Origin: Clostridiaceae bacterium Marseille-Q4143
Lineage (GTDB): Bacteria; Bacillota; Clostridia; Lachnospirales; Lachnospiraceae
Reading direction: 5' to 3'
Length of the DNA stretch: 64,000 nucleotides
Assembly: GCA_018228645.1 (NCBI GenBank)
Contig: CP073693.1
Coordinates: 1,926,253-1,990,252, forward strand
Shown here: positions 29,401-37,832 of the stretch, in pieces
Layout: the number at the start of each line of letters is the position of its first letter
How positions within the stretch are numbered: the stretch's first letter is position 1
Made by a program: the position numbers and the translations under genes
Notes under the pieces: model-generated
The model's database searches: none
Seen by the model: the letters and a program-made list of their open reading frames with translations, nothing else
Told to the model about the DNA's origin: nothing

Positions 29401-29974
29401 ATTTCTTGATCAGTTTGCAGCATACATGGCACAGACGGCTCCGGATATGCAGTGGAATGTGAATTATCATCCGTATTCTGATCCATTGAGCATGACTGAG
29501 TTCTGGAAAAACAGCAGCAGTACATCTGACAGTGCAAATACAAAATATATTTCGGTACGTAATATAAATGTATTAACCGATTATCTGTCACAGCTGGAAT
29601 CAAAATATGGAAAAGCTTCCGGATCTATCAGAGTGATCTTAGGTGAATTCGGATATTCTGCGATATCTGGCGATGCATCTCAGGAAGAGAAACAGGCAGC
29701 AGCATTAGGATACGGATATTATATCGCAATGGCAAATACCAGAATCGACAGTTATATTATTCGTGCTTATCAGGATGCACCGGAAGAAGGTAAGTTAAAA
29801 CTTGGACTGCGGTCTCAGAATGATGTGGAGAAGGAATCCTATCAGGTATATAAATATATGGATACCAATCAGTCACTGGAGTACATGAATCCATATCTTG
29901 CTACGGTCGGATTAAGCGACTGGAATCAGATTTCGGGCTTTGATGCAAGCGCATTCAATAAAAATGATTTTTAA
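26462..29974 (+). CDS. Large secreted repeat protein with glycosidase-like (DUF5722-type) C-terminal domain
   Basis: Read from ATG 26462 (GAGGAG at 26447-26452) the protein has 1170 residues. Residues 1-28 are a signal peptide. Residues about 30-110 are an acidic Ser/Glu/Thr-rich low-complexity stretch with a 10-residue repeat (SENTESESTG). From about 415 to 720 come repeated beta modules of the form 'YTG..L.P..TV..G..L..G.DYTVSY..N...GTA.V.V.G.G.YSG', common in Lachnospiraceae surface proteins. From about 755 to the end is a TIM-barrel-like domain with LGNEVN (near 920), as in clan A glycosidases, best matching DUF5722. No LPXTG-type anchor is seen, so it may be released or bound through the repeats. 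The substrate is unknown. Confidence 0.75.
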   Translation: MKRKMWMRALALLTAIAAVMTDSGMVYAGEAVQAQQEVSEENETTVVEPEIVESENTESESTGSENTESESTGSENIEEESELPETDVVAEMNDSGEDFVESEPMTEEKTWHPTFWDVSEWEDHVDLQWPVVGEVNGVEDKPDAYTEYYGNQLEDELAVSLYESLNTDEQKETDLGSFLTETQNLEEYDQLMEEQLNAAQQAFNAFLLDETDWTIEELKNCTLQLYFAGSKNEEGQAEWSVTGKWNFSAKDGEEGEEKQPSQEEEARQYRARCLEEETPCVLTVSVEDEELVFQDMAPNEDGVWQIVYPKAEVEELEESEEPQESMEQVSTLEEVQMAKPVADAEITIEEKQTTEEAKPEETEENTFNDSEIAVQDAVAESAVAEPTATEPALMNVVVSGVKTQTYTGSEVMPKMTVKDISTGKKLKQGKEYTVSYENNVNAGTATAVIRGIDGSGYSGVLRVDFTIEPQNIAKKVKISVIGKKFLYTGKELTPEVSASYNRRGLTNGVDYQLSYQNNIAKGTAQIVVSGQGNYSGNKIVKFKITGPKIKDATVSLENGSGVFQGAYDYPTVKVSYAGRDCVEGTDYTVKYPTRLKAGKNTILVKGFKNFSGSMKLVYTLGQASMEKVKVSIPYAWQYTKKKVKANPSSVKLNGENLTLKKDYTIKYYAKATGRTLSTIKDEGEYQILLIGKGSYTGTKTLDICVTSDQNILANNYDSGWEPEPEPEPEQPSTPAENPTVTLEDTVYEENAVPADHDRYWGYYEQYKITSKKGIQGTSAYTEDLGVQHVLLNVDMADLISTAPKDGYVPYTYKGKTYYFGDLIALKDTIYYLHGWGSKAENPYGINHMRNVTLVLLMSWKDELSYLIHPSARKKGAAPYYALNMQDENARDTFEALFRYMGEWLGQYKTRVSNWTLGNEVNSCKEWNYSGSMSLNQCVENYAKAFQLLYKGVKRTATSSRVFISLDHCWTASVAGHSGKAFLDQFAAYMAQTAPDMQWNVNYHPYSDPLSMTEFWKNSSSTSDSANTKYISVRNINVLTDYLSQLESKYGKASGSIRVILGEFGYSAISGDASQEEKQAAALGYGYYIAMANTRIDSYIIRAYQDAPEEGKLKLGLRSQNDVEKESYQVYKYMDTNQSLEYMNPYLATVGLSDWNQISGFDASAFNKNDF
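26621..26690 (+). repeat. 30-bp tandem repeat inside the secreted protein gene
   Basis: A 30-base unit beginning TCAGAAAACACAGAGTCAGA is present twice (26621-26650, 26651-26680) and begins a third time. It encodes the ten-residue SENTESESTG repeat, so copy number could change without shifting the frame. Confidence 0.9.
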
Positions 29975-29990
29975 AACCTGATTCACACAA

Positions 29991-30022
29991 AACCCCCGGC
30001 ATGGAGTACCATGCCGGGGGTT
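29991..30022. terminator. Bidirectional terminator
   Basis: AACCCCCGGCATGG (29991-30004) pairs perfectly with CCATGCCGGGGGTT (30009-30022). It lies between two convergent genes and can act on both. Confidence 0.85.
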
Positions 30023-30037
30023 CATATCATAGAAATC

Positions 30038-30340
30038 CTATTCTTTAATTGCTTCTTCAGTTGCTTCTTCGGTTTCTTTTTCAGCCTCTTTTTCAGCAGG
30101 CTCAGCCTCGGATTTTTTCTCAGCAGGCGCTTCTTTTGCTTCGTCTTCAAAGATTTCCGCGTCATTATCGAAAGCTTCTACCTCATCAGTATCGTCCTCA
30201 TCTTCCTCGAAGAGATCGTCGTCATCGAAATCTTCCAGTTCCTCATCCGGATTGAAGAATTTGCGGATCAGGCAGATGCCTCCAGTTACAGCTAAAGCCG
30301 CAGTTCCGAGAAATGCGACGGTTTTCCAAAATTTCTTCAT
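30038..30340 (-). CDS. Small acidic membrane-anchored protein
   Basis: The 100-residue protein starts at MKKFWKTVAFLG, with AAGGAG 8 bases upstream on the minus strand. Residues 8-26 form one transmembrane helix (AFLGTAALAVTGGICLI), followed by a very acidic tail (FDDDDLFEEDEDD) and an EAEKE/EEATEE-rich end. There is no recognisable enzyme domain. A cytoplasmic orientation is likely because KFF follows the helix. I cannot assign a function; it is convergent with the secreted protein gene and shares its terminator. Confidence 0.7.
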   Translation of the reverse strand: MKKFWKTVAFLGTAALAVTGGICLIRKFFNPDEELEDFDDDDLFEEDEDDTDEVEAFDNDAEIFEDEAKEAPAEKKSEAEPAEKEAEKETEEATEEAIKE

Positions 30341-30501
30341 GTAAATGCTCCTTTCTGCTAACTCCCATTTGTGTATATTGTATCTCAAACAATGGCGGCT
30401 GGAAAGTAGGAAATCATTAAAATTTAAGAAAATATTCATTGAGCTTTGCAGCGAATTCGATTACACTATAAAGATAGTAACTGATGGGAGAATTGGAAGA
30501 T

Positions 30502-31497
30502 ATGAAAACTCAGAAAAATCGTCTGATGGCACTGTGTCTGACTGTCATACTGGCAGCAGGAACATTGACCGGATGTAAAAATACAAAAGTAGTCGTGACC
30601 ACAGGGCTGGCATCCAACGAGCTGTTTCGGATCGGGGATGTATCCTGTATGATGCCAGAGGCGCTGGTCTATCTGAATAATCAGAAGAATCAGTATGAAA
30701 ATATCTATGGAATTGAAATGTGGGAGCATGATTTCGGAGATATCACACTTGGCGAGTATCTGAAATCACAGGTATTGTCTCAGCTGGGACAGATGAAGAG
30801 CATGGTCTATCTGGCGGAGCAGCGGGAGATCACCCTTCCGGAGGAGGATCAGCAGAAAGCACAGCGGGCGGCAGCGGAATATTTTGCTTCGCTGGATGAG
30901 ACAGAAGTAAAGAAGCTGGGAGTGGATGAAGCATCCATTCAGAAGATGTATGAAGATTATTGTCTGGCGCAGGAAGCTTATAACCGGATTACGGAGGACG
31001 TGGCGGTGGAAGTCAGTGATGACGAAGCGAGAATCATTGAGCTGGATCAGATCTTTGTAGAGGAAGAGACGCTGGCGCAGGAATTAAAGTCCCGTCTGGA
31101 CAATGGAGAAGATTTTGAGACGCTGGCAGCCAATTATTCCAAAGCTTCCAAAGTGACGGTAAATGTGGCAAGAGGAGAGAAGAGTCAGGAGTATGAAGAT
31201 GTGGCATTTGATCTTGATAATGAGGAGATCAGTGATGTCTTTGCTGCGGATGGCGGGTATTATATTCTAAAATGCCTGAATACTTATCTTCCGGATGAAT
31301 CGGAAGCCAATAAAGAAAAAGTGGCGCGTCAGGAAAAGCAGACCCGGTTCCAGGCCATCTACGATGAACTGATGGCAGATACGATTTCTGAATATCAGGA
31401 GAGACTGTGGGAAAAGACCGATCTGACAGATTATGAAGATGTGAAGACGAATACATTCTTCAAGGTATATGAATCTTACTTTGGAGATGGAGAATAA
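30502..31497 (+). CDS. PrsA-like peptidyl-prolyl isomerase lipoprotein
   Basis: The 331-residue protein has a lipoprotein signal ending in LTGCKN (Cys at about residue 25). A SurA-N-like helical region follows and a parvulin-type domain is at about residues 175-265 (RIIELDQIFVEEETLAQELKS..FETLAANYSKAS). It would fold exported proteins outside the membrane, and the large secreted protein nearby is one possible client. ATG 30502 is preferred over 30484, which lacks a ribosome site and would add six residues before the signal. TTGCAG (30446-30451) and TATAAA (30467-30472) may be its promoter. It ends in the strong hairpin at 31498. Confidence 0.78.
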   Translation: MKTQKNRLMALCLTVILAAGTLTGCKNTKVVVTTGLASNELFRIGDVSCMMPEALVYLNNQKNQYENIYGIEMWEHDFGDITLGEYLKSQVLSQLGQMKSMVYLAEQREITLPEEDQQKAQRAAAEYFASLDETEVKKLGVDEASIQKMYEDYCLAQEAYNRITEDVAVEVSDDEARIIELDQIFVEEETLAQELKSRLDNGEDFETLAANYSKASKVTVNVARGEKSQEYEDVAFDLDNEEISDVFAADGGYYILKCLNTYLPDESEANKEKVARQEKQTRFQAIYDELMADTISEYQERLWEKTDLTDYEDVKTNTFFKVYESYFGDGE

Positions 31498-31547
31498 AAG
31501 AAGAGCCGGTTCCGGATGGAAAAACATCCAGGGAACCGGCTCTTCTT
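31498..31547. terminator. Bidirectional terminator
   Basis: AAAGAAGAGCCGGTTCC (from 31498) pairs with GGAACCGGCTCTTCTTT (to 31547) over about 17 base pairs, with a smaller GGATG/CATCC stem inside. It separates the PrsA-like gene from the convergent aminotransferase gene. Confidence 0.88.
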
Positions 31548-31554
31548 TGCTCAG

Positions 31555-32679
31555 TTACTCCAGAATTTCCCGTAGACATTCGAGAAGCTCTGTATTTTTT
31601 TCCGGCATCATAAAGCAGAAGCGGAAGAAGGTCTCATCTTCCAATCCAGGGAAGGTGGAGCAGTCACGGAGCATCAGTCCCCGTTTGATGCAGTGGACGA
31701 AGACATCGTAGGAAGTAACGCCTTCTTTCAGGATCCGTACCAGGATGAAGTTCGCATGTGGTTCATAGACTTTTACGTGTTTCCATGTCTTCAGCTCTTC
31801 ATAGATCCGTTTTCGCTCGGAGGAGATGAGATCTCTGGTCCGGTTGATATATTCCTGATCATGGAACATATAGGCACCGGCGACTTCTGCCAGGCTGTTG
31901 ATGGTCCACGGATTTTTCTCTTCCTGAATCTTCTGAAGAAGAGTGAGATTGGAAGTCATGGCATAGCCAAGACGCAGTCCGGGAGCGGCGAAAAATTTGG
32001 AGATGCCTCTCATAATGGTAAAGTTTTCAAATTCAGAGAGCAGTCCGACGGAACTGATACTGGTGCTGACCGGAGCAAATTCCGCATAGGTCTCGTCAAT
32101 CATGACGAAGATACCAAGTTCCCGGCAGCGGGACAGAATTTTCCGCATTTCGGAGGGAGTTGTCGCTGTGGAAGTGGGATTGTTCGGATTGCAGATGACG
32201 CAGAGATCTGCGCCCTCCCGTTCCAGCGTATTGCAGAAATCTTTCACATCTAGCTGAAAATCATTGGATTCCTGCAAAGCATAATAATCAACTTCTCCGC
32301 CATTTAAACGGACCTCCCGCTCATATTCGGAATAGGTGGGAGAGACGATCAGAGCTTTCTTCGGATGGTTGATCTGGATGAAGAGGGAGATCAGTTCTGT
32401 ACATCCGTTTCCGACCAGTACTTCTTCCGGCCGGCATCCGGTGTAATCAGAGATGTACTTTCGAAGCTCTGTGTATTCCGGGTCAGGGTAGGTGGTGACC
32501 ACATCAATGTGTTCTTTTAATCCTTTCCGCATTTTATCGGAAATACCAAGTGGATTTACATTGGCACCGAAGCCGGTGATCTGCTCTTTCGGAATGCCAA
32601 AGTATTTTTCAATTTTTTCCAGGTCACTGCCGTGGAAATGTTCTTTGCCTTCTATTTTCTGTTGTGTATCTGTATTCAT
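31555..32679 (-). CDS. Class I/II aminotransferase, CobD/HisC-like
   Basis: The 374-residue PLP enzyme has EHFHGSDLEKIEKYFG at its N terminus, NVNPLGIS, CNPNNPTST (the PLP-phosphate pocket) and SKFFAAPGLRLGYAM with the Schiff-base lysine. The HGSD start resembles HGGD of L-threonine-O-3-phosphate decarboxylase CobD, and histidinol-phosphate aminotransferase is a close relative. No cobalamin or histidine gene is nearby, so the substrate is open. It is read from a promoter at 32750-32777 and ends at the shared terminator. Confidence 0.85.
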   Translation of the reverse strand: MNTDTQQKIEGKEHFHGSDLEKIEKYFGIPKEQITGFGANVNPLGISDKMRKGLKEHIDVVTTYPDPEYTELRKYISDYTGCRPEEVLVGNGCTELISLFIQINHPKKALIVSPTYSEYEREVRLNGGEVDYYALQESNDFQLDVKDFCNTLEREGADLCVICNPNNPTSTATTPSEMRKILSRCRELGIFVMIDETYAEFAPVSTSISSVGLLSEFENFTIMRGISKFFAAPGLRLGYAMTSNLTLLQKIQEEKNPWTINSLAEVAGAYMFHDQEYINRTRDLISSERKRIYEELKTWKHVKVYEPHANFILVRILKEGVTSYDVFVHCIKRGLMLRDCSTFPGLEDETFFRFCFMMPEKNTELLECLREILE

Positions 32680-32706
32680 TTTCTACCTCGGTCTTCTGTC
32701 CTGCGG

Positions 32707-32736
32707 TTGCGTAGAGCAAAACAAGAGTGATATAAT
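32707..32736 (+). promoter_or_regulatory. Promoter of the DUF5717-DUF5716-TPR cassette
   Basis: TTGCGT (32707-32712) and TATAAT (32731-32736) have an 18-base spacer. It faces away from the aminotransferase promoter, which lies on the other strand just downstream. Confidence 0.5.
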
Positions 32737-32749
32737 AACGATATTACAA

Positions 32750-32777
32750 ATTATATACAAAAACGCAGAAAATGCAA
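32750..32777 (-). promoter_or_regulatory. Promoter of the CobD/HisC-like gene
   Basis: On the minus strand TTGCAT (32772-32777) is followed after 16 bases by TATAAT (32750-32755). Confidence 0.6.
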
Positions 32778-32787
32778 CGGAGTTCAC

Positions 32788-35700
32788 ATGAAAGAGAAAA
32801 TCATTGATTTTTCCAACGGAATATTTACCTATGAACAGGTCAGACTTCGGACAGAGCCGGAAGCGCTGTATCTGAGATCGGAAGAGGGAAGAACGGTAAA
32901 GGGAAGTTTTATCATCAACTCGCTGGATGAGCGGAGGGTGAAAGGAGTTCTTTATACGGAACTGCCGGGACTTCGGTTTCAGAAGACGGCATTTTTTGGA
33001 AGAGCATCCCGGATAGAATATGAATATCATCCAGATGATCTCATGCCGGGGGAGAACTGTGAGGCAGAGATTCTGCTAGTCTCCAATGCCGGGGAATACC
33101 ATATTCCGGTAAAAGCGGAGTATGCCGTACCGGAGGTCCGGGAAGAAGAGGAGATTCCTCTGCCGAAAGAGGAGCCTTCCGGACAGGCAGTTGATCAGCC
33201 TTGCAGGATGGGAGGCGGCAGACGGGAAGAATGGAAGACAAAACGGGAGCTGGAAAAACAGACAGCAGAGCTCTTTCAACTGCTTGAACAGGAACGGAGG
33301 GGAGCGATCAGTGAAAAACGGGCAACAGAGCAGTATCGGGCACTGACAGGGCGTCTAGCGGCATTAAGTCCTGATCTTTCCTTTGGCCCGGTGCTGGACG
33401 CGTGGGTCATGTTAAGGGAAGACCGGAGAGAAGAAGCAGGATGGCTTCTGCGAAAATATGAGAAGACCCGTTTCTTTCAGCTGCGTGATTCAACTGTGCG
33501 TGCGTTTTTTCTGTATGTAAAGGACCTGTGGAAACAGAACGGCGAAGAGGAATTTCCGTCTCTTCCGCAGGTGCAGAAGCTGTATCAGAAGCAGCCGGAT
33601 AACTGGCATCTGGTACTGCTTCTCATGAAAATGGATCACAGGCTCATGGAAAATACAAGAATGAGCTATAAGCTTTTGGAGAGGCAGTTCAGGGCGGGGG
33701 CCAGAAACAGACTGATCTATCAGGCAGGCTTTGAACTGTTAAAGAAAGATCCGGCACTGTTTAGTACACTGGATCCCTTTGCACTGCAGATTTTTGCATG
33801 GGCATCCGCGCATGGGTTCCTGACGCCGGAGATGGCGCTGATGGCAGCCGGACAGGCGGGAAGTGTCAGGCGATGGTCACTTCTGTCGATGAAACTTCTG
33901 AAAGCCTGCTATCAGACTGTTCCGTGCAGGGAGACGGTCGGAGCTGTGTGCGCAGCTTATATCCGTGGACAGCGGACGGACCAGGAGGCGTTTGTCTGGT
34001 ATCAGAAGGGTGTGGAACTGGATGCAAGGATCACGAATCTCTATGAATATTTTATGTATGCGCTTCCGGATGACTATAACAGGCTTCTGCCCCGGCAGGT
34101 AATTTTGTATTTTGATTATCATAATACGCTGACCGGAAAACAGAAGACGGCTTTCTATTGTAATCTGGTCCGTTACGGAGGACTGGAGGATCCGGAGACG
34201 GAGAAACTGGGACGGAAACTGCAGGAGTACCTGCTTGAGCAGCTGAAGGGGAGAAGAATCAATGAACAGCTTGCATGGCTTTACGGAAGATGTCTTCTGA
34301 CGGATACACTGGATCAGGAAAGCCTGTATGCACTGGCAGACCTTCTGCTTATCCGGAAACTGATCTGTACGGATCGGAGAATTCGTCAGGTGGAAGTGAG
34401 TTACAGCCAGCTTAAGCAGGTGACGACGGTTCCGGTGTCTGGCGGGAGTGCGCTGATTCCGGTCTATACACCGAATGCCCGCATTGTTCTGCTGGATGAG
34501 CAGGGAAGACGGTATGAAAAGACTGTAAGCTACGATCTGAAGAGGCTTCTCATTGAACCGAAATTTCTGCAGGCCTGCATACAGAAGCTTACCGGACACA
34601 CTGGACTGAACCTTTACCGCCTGGATGGAAACGGAAGCCACCGTCTCTCAGGGGAAAATGTAGAGACAGCGCTGGCACTTCTGAGCAGCGGAGAACTTTC
34701 AATGGATTATGAACGTCAGCTGAAACTGGAGTATCTTCAGTACGAACGGAAACACCGGAGACTGGAGACTTTGAGCGAAGCATTTTTTATAAAAGATGCA
34801 GAGAAGCTGTCAGGAAAGGAACAGGGAGCGTATATAGAAATCCTGATTCTGCTGTCAAGAGACCGGGAGGCATGGGATCTTCTGCGTCGTGTGCAGTGTC
34901 ATACGGTGGAGCCGCGCATACTGATGAAGCTGATTCTCCGGCTGAAAGAAGAGGAGACAGCTGATCGGGTGGAATTGCTGCCCTGGATCAGGGAACTGTT
35001 CCGGAAGGGAATCTGTACGGAATGGACGGTGTCTGTGCTGGCTGAATTTTGTGAAGGAAGTATGGATGATCTACTGGCAGTCTGGAAAGCAGCAGAGCAG
35101 TTTGAACTGGTATTTCCCCATCTGGAGGAACAACTGCTGGGGCAGGCGCTGTTTACGGAAAGCCGGATCGAGGAAGTATTTCCGGTATTCCAGTCTATGG
35201 ATGACAGAGGCGGTGATCCGGTACTGATCAGTGCATTTTTAAATTATGTATCCTGGCTTGATTTTGTGAAGGAAGAGCCTGTGCCGGAGGGACTGTTTGA
35301 CAGTCTGGAGACACATCTGATCTGGGAGGATCATCTGGCAAGGGTGGCGGATCTTTCTTACTTAAAACAGCTGTCAGCCCTCCTTCTGCTGACGGACAGC
35401 CAGAAACGGCTGGTAAAGAGGCTGCTGGGACAGCCATGGCTGGAACGGAGAAGATTTTCTTTCCTGAGCAGTCTTGCGTCTTATGCGGAGGATCCGCTGA
35501 GCATGAAGGATTATATGACGGTCGAGTATCGCTGCAACCCAGAGCACAGGGTAGTGCTCCATTATGTGCTGGAATACCATGGAAAGAAAAATTTTGATTA
35601 TATGACGGAGCAGCTGTATCCGGTATGCGGAGGTGTCTTTACAAGGGCATTTATTCTGTTCTACGGAGAGCGGCTGACCTGGTTTTTTACAGAAGAAAAG

Positions 35701-35898
35701 CCGGACGGAACGGAAGTGTCCACTGCCTGCAGAACATTTGAAAACCGGGAAGAACATCCGGAGGGCGTCGGCAGGTACGAGCGTCTGTGCAGAATGCAGA
35801 AGAGTCTGGACTACCGGCAGGATCGTCCGCTGAAACGGATGATGCGGGAATATGATGCTCTGTCGGAAATGGTGGCAGAACAGTTCCGGAAGAGATGA
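32788..35898 (+). CDS. Giant helical-repeat protein, DUF5717-type
   Basis: This 1036-residue protein has no signal peptide or membrane helix. Residues about 10-110 are a beta-rich, Ig-like domain (VKGSFIINSLDERRVKGVLYTE, NAGEYHIPVKAEY). A charged linker is followed at about 150-200 by a coiled coil (REEWKTKRELEKQTAELFQLLEQ), and the rest is a long array of helical, TPR-like pairs, with a beta insert at about 530-610. The family is DUF5717, which I know mainly from Lachnospiraceae. Its stop is close to the next start, and the two further proteins suggest a joint assembly. Function is unknown. Confidence 0.72.
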   Translation: MKEKIIDFSNGIFTYEQVRLRTEPEALYLRSEEGRTVKGSFIINSLDERRVKGVLYTELPGLRFQKTAFFGRASRIEYEYHPDDLMPGENCEAEILLVSNAGEYHIPVKAEYAVPEVREEEEIPLPKEEPSGQAVDQPCRMGGGRREEWKTKRELEKQTAELFQLLEQERRGAISEKRATEQYRALTGRLAALSPDLSFGPVLDAWVMLREDRREEAGWLLRKYEKTRFFQLRDSTVRAFFLYVKDLWKQNGEEEFPSLPQVQKLYQKQPDNWHLVLLLMKMDHRLMENTRMSYKLLERQFRAGARNRLIYQAGFELLKKDPALFSTLDPFALQIFAWASAHGFLTPEMALMAAGQAGSVRRWSLLSMKLLKACYQTVPCRETVGAVCAAYIRGQRTDQEAFVWYQKGVELDARITNLYEYFMYALPDDYNRLLPRQVILYFDYHNTLTGKQKTAFYCNLVRYGGLEDPETEKLGRKLQEYLLEQLKGRRINEQLAWLYGRCLLTDTLDQESLYALADLLLIRKLICTDRRIRQVEVSYSQLKQVTTVPVSGGSALIPVYTPNARIVLLDEQGRRYEKTVSYDLKRLLIEPKFLQACIQKLTGHTGLNLYRLDGNGSHRLSGENVETALALLSSGELSMDYERQLKLEYLQYERKHRRLETLSEAFFIKDAEKLSGKEQGAYIEILILLSRDREAWDLLRRVQCHTVEPRILMKLILRLKEEETADRVELLPWIRELFRKGICTEWTVSVLAEFCEGSMDDLLAVWKAAEQFELVFPHLEEQLLGQALFTESRIEEVFPVFQSMDDRGGDPVLISAFLNYVSWLDFVKEEPVPEGLFDSLETHLIWEDHLARVADLSYLKQLSALLLLTDSQKRLVKRLLGQPWLERRRFSFLSSLASYAEDPLSMKDYMTVEYRCNPEHRVVLHYVLEYHGKKNFDYMTEQLYPVCGGVFTRAFILFYGERLTWFFTEEKPDGTEVSTACRTFENREEHPEGVGRYERLCRMQKSLDYRQDRPLKRMMREYDALSEMVAEQFRKR

Positions 35899-35912
35899 GA
35901 GGAGGAATCCGC

Positions 35913-37076
35913 ATGAAACTGACAAAGGAAGGAGACCTTCTGATTGCGGGAATCGATTATCGAAAAGAGGTTCCGGTAGTGTGCTGTATGACCGGGCAGA
36001 TGCAGGAACCGGAATATGTGCCGATGGAATTTTCACGGCCATGCGGGAAGAATGCCTGTTTCCGGAAGATACTGTCCACGCTGAAAAAATATGGGGCGAA
36101 GGAAAAAATCCGTGCGGTGCTGGTATTGCCGGATATGTCGGAGGACAGTATCCGCCAGTATATCCAGGAAGCCTGTCAGGCAGGATTTGACAGGGAACAG
36201 TTGAAGGTGATTTCTGAAGCAGAGAGTATCGCGGATTTTGTAATGCGGCAGAGCAATGATATCTGGCAGCACCGGGTATATGTGCTCGGATTTGAACCGG
36301 AGACGGTACGGGCGGTCTGTGTCAGGGTAAATAAAAGAACGTCCCCCATGCTGGTACAGGTGGAGGAACCGGAAAGCTGGAGAGTGGGAACCCTGCTGGA
36401 AGGTGGACGGGATGAGAAACTGGCAGAATATATCGGAGATCGTTTTTCGGGGGAGCCGGTATCTGCGGTATTTTTGACAGGAACAGATCTGAATGCCGCC
36501 GATTACCGGAAGAGCAGAGAGGCACTGTGTTACAGAAGGAGGGTTTTTCTGGCGGAACAGATCTGTGCCAGAGGTGCCTGCATGAGTATGACGGAGGAGA
36601 AAAGGCAGTATCTGTTTTTGAGTGAGCAGACACTTCTCTATAATGTGGCAGTGAGGAGCAGGCGGGGTGGAAAAGAAAGTCTTTATACGTTGGCAGAAGC
36701 CGGAGAAAACTGGTATGAAGTTCATAAAGAGCAGGAAATGATTCTTCTTGGTGATTCGGTGCTGGAGCTGGCATTTCAGCCTATGTTGGGCGGGGAAGCC
36801 ATCCGTGCGGGCATGAGGCTGAATGATATCCCGAAAAGACCGGAAGGTGCGACGAGAATTCTGGTGGAGCTTCATTTCTCCGGTCCGGCTCAGTGCGAGG
36901 TCAGAGTGACGGATCTGGGATTTGGAGAATTGTATCCGGCTTCCGATCTGTACTGGATGGATACATTTACATTGGATAAAGAGGAGGAGACGGCGTATGG
37001 GGCAGGCAGTGATCTGTCAGAACCGGCGGACGAAGACCGCATATATGGTGGAACAGACCGGAGTGAATCTTTATAG
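35913..37076 (+). CDS. Divergent Hsp70/actin-fold-like protein, DUF5716-type
   Basis: The protein has 387 residues from ATG 35913, which follows AGAGGAGG by 7 bases; a start at 35895 is possible. Several blocks follow Hsp70: IAGIDYRKEV where the first phosphate loop should be, KVISEAESIADFV in place of the connect motif, LLEGGRDEKLAEYIGDRF, AVFLTGTDLN in place of the adenosine loop, and LNDIPKRPEGATRILVELHF resembling the start of the Hsp70 substrate-binding beta domain. The Gly-rich phosphate motif is degenerate, so ATP binding is doubtful. It lies between the helical giant and a TPR protein. This relationship is an inference from pattern. Confidence 0.62.
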   Translation: MKLTKEGDLLIAGIDYRKEVPVVCCMTGQMQEPEYVPMEFSRPCGKNACFRKILSTLKKYGAKEKIRAVLVLPDMSEDSIRQYIQEACQAGFDREQLKVISEAESIADFVMRQSNDIWQHRVYVLGFEPETVRAVCVRVNKRTSPMLVQVEEPESWRVGTLLEGGRDEKLAEYIGDRFSGEPVSAVFLTGTDLNAADYRKSREALCYRRRVFLAEQICARGACMSMTEEKRQYLFLSEQTLLYNVAVRSRRGGKESLYTLAEAGENWYEVHKEQEMILLGDSVLELAFQPMLGGEAIRAGMRLNDIPKRPEGATRILVELHFSGPAQCEVRVTDLGFGELYPASDLYWMDTFTLDKEEETAYGAGSDLSEPADEDRIYGGTDRSESL

Positions 37077-37698
37077 TCTGGAAGAGTTAGCCTTTTTCCT
37101 GTATCACAATATCTGTCTGGTCGATCAGGGATTCTTCGATGAAAGACTCTGTCGGTGGCTGGAACAGGAGCTCGGCTGCGGGGATCTGGCAAAGCGAATA
37201 CGGAAGGGAACAGCGTCAGGAGGAAACCTGACCAATCTGGTTATCTCAGTGGTCGGAGCGTCGGATCTTTATGACAGCCGTGAATTGAAGGAGCTGGGAG
37301 AGCAGATGAAAGCCATCGGTTCCATGCAGGAGCAGGAGCGCCTGAAATTACGGGCAGATGAGCTGCTGGACAACGGAAATGACTGGGCGGCAATGGAGGA
37401 ATACCGGCATATTTTAAGAATGCACCAGAATCTGAAGCTGGGAGTGTCATTTTATGGGGCGGTCTGGAATAATCTGGGTGTCTGCTTTGCCAGACAGTTT
37501 TTGTTCGAACGGGCAAAGGACTGTTTTGAGCATGCGCTGGAATATACTCCGGACGAAGAGATCCGGAAACAGGCGGAGCTGGCGGAGAAGCTGATGTATG
37601 GTCCCGCTCCGTTATCAGGAACGATAAAGAATGAAGATCAGCCGCAGAGACAGCTGCTTTCCTGGGAGCAGGAATACCGTACCAGGAGGAGGCAGTAA
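36997..37698 (+). CDS. TPR-containing protein of the DUF5716/5717 cassette
   Basis: The 233-residue protein starts at ATG 36997 behind GAGGAGGAG and overlaps the previous gene by 80 bases in another frame. Residues about 25-80 form a helical region (YSLEELAFFLYHNICLVDQ). Residues about 120-195 contain two TPR repeats (DWAAMEEYRHILRMHQNLKL and AVWNNLGVCFARQFLFERAKDCFEHALEYTPD). No signal peptide is present. It ends the cassette 38 bases before the promoter of the ABC transporter. Function is unknown; TPR proteins usually act as adaptors. Confidence 0.68.
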   Translation: MGQAVICQNRRTKTAYMVEQTGVNLYSLEELAFFLYHNICLVDQGFFDERLCRWLEQELGCGDLAKRIRKGTASGGNLTNLVISVVGASDLYDSRELKELGEQMKAIGSMQEQERLKLRADELLDNGNDWAAMEEYRHILRMHQNLKLGVSFYGAVWNNLGVCFARQFLFERAKDCFEHALEYTPDEEIRKQAELAEKLMYGPAPLSGTIKNEDQPQRQLLSWEQEYRTRRRQ

Positions 37699-37736
37699 AG
37701 TTGAACTTCCAGGCTCTAACACCTGAAAGAAACCTC

Positions 37737-37765
37737 TTGACAATCTGTATCCGAACTGGTATGAT
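37737..37765 (+). promoter_or_regulatory. Promoter of the amino-acid ABC transporter
   Basis: TTGACA (37737-37742) and TATGAT (37760-37765) are exactly 17 bases apart. Confidence 0.85.
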
Positions 37766-37832
37766 TCTATCATCGTCAATCACTTTACTGTGGTAGAGTG
37801 GTAGCGGATGGAAATATCAGGAGGATATGATT

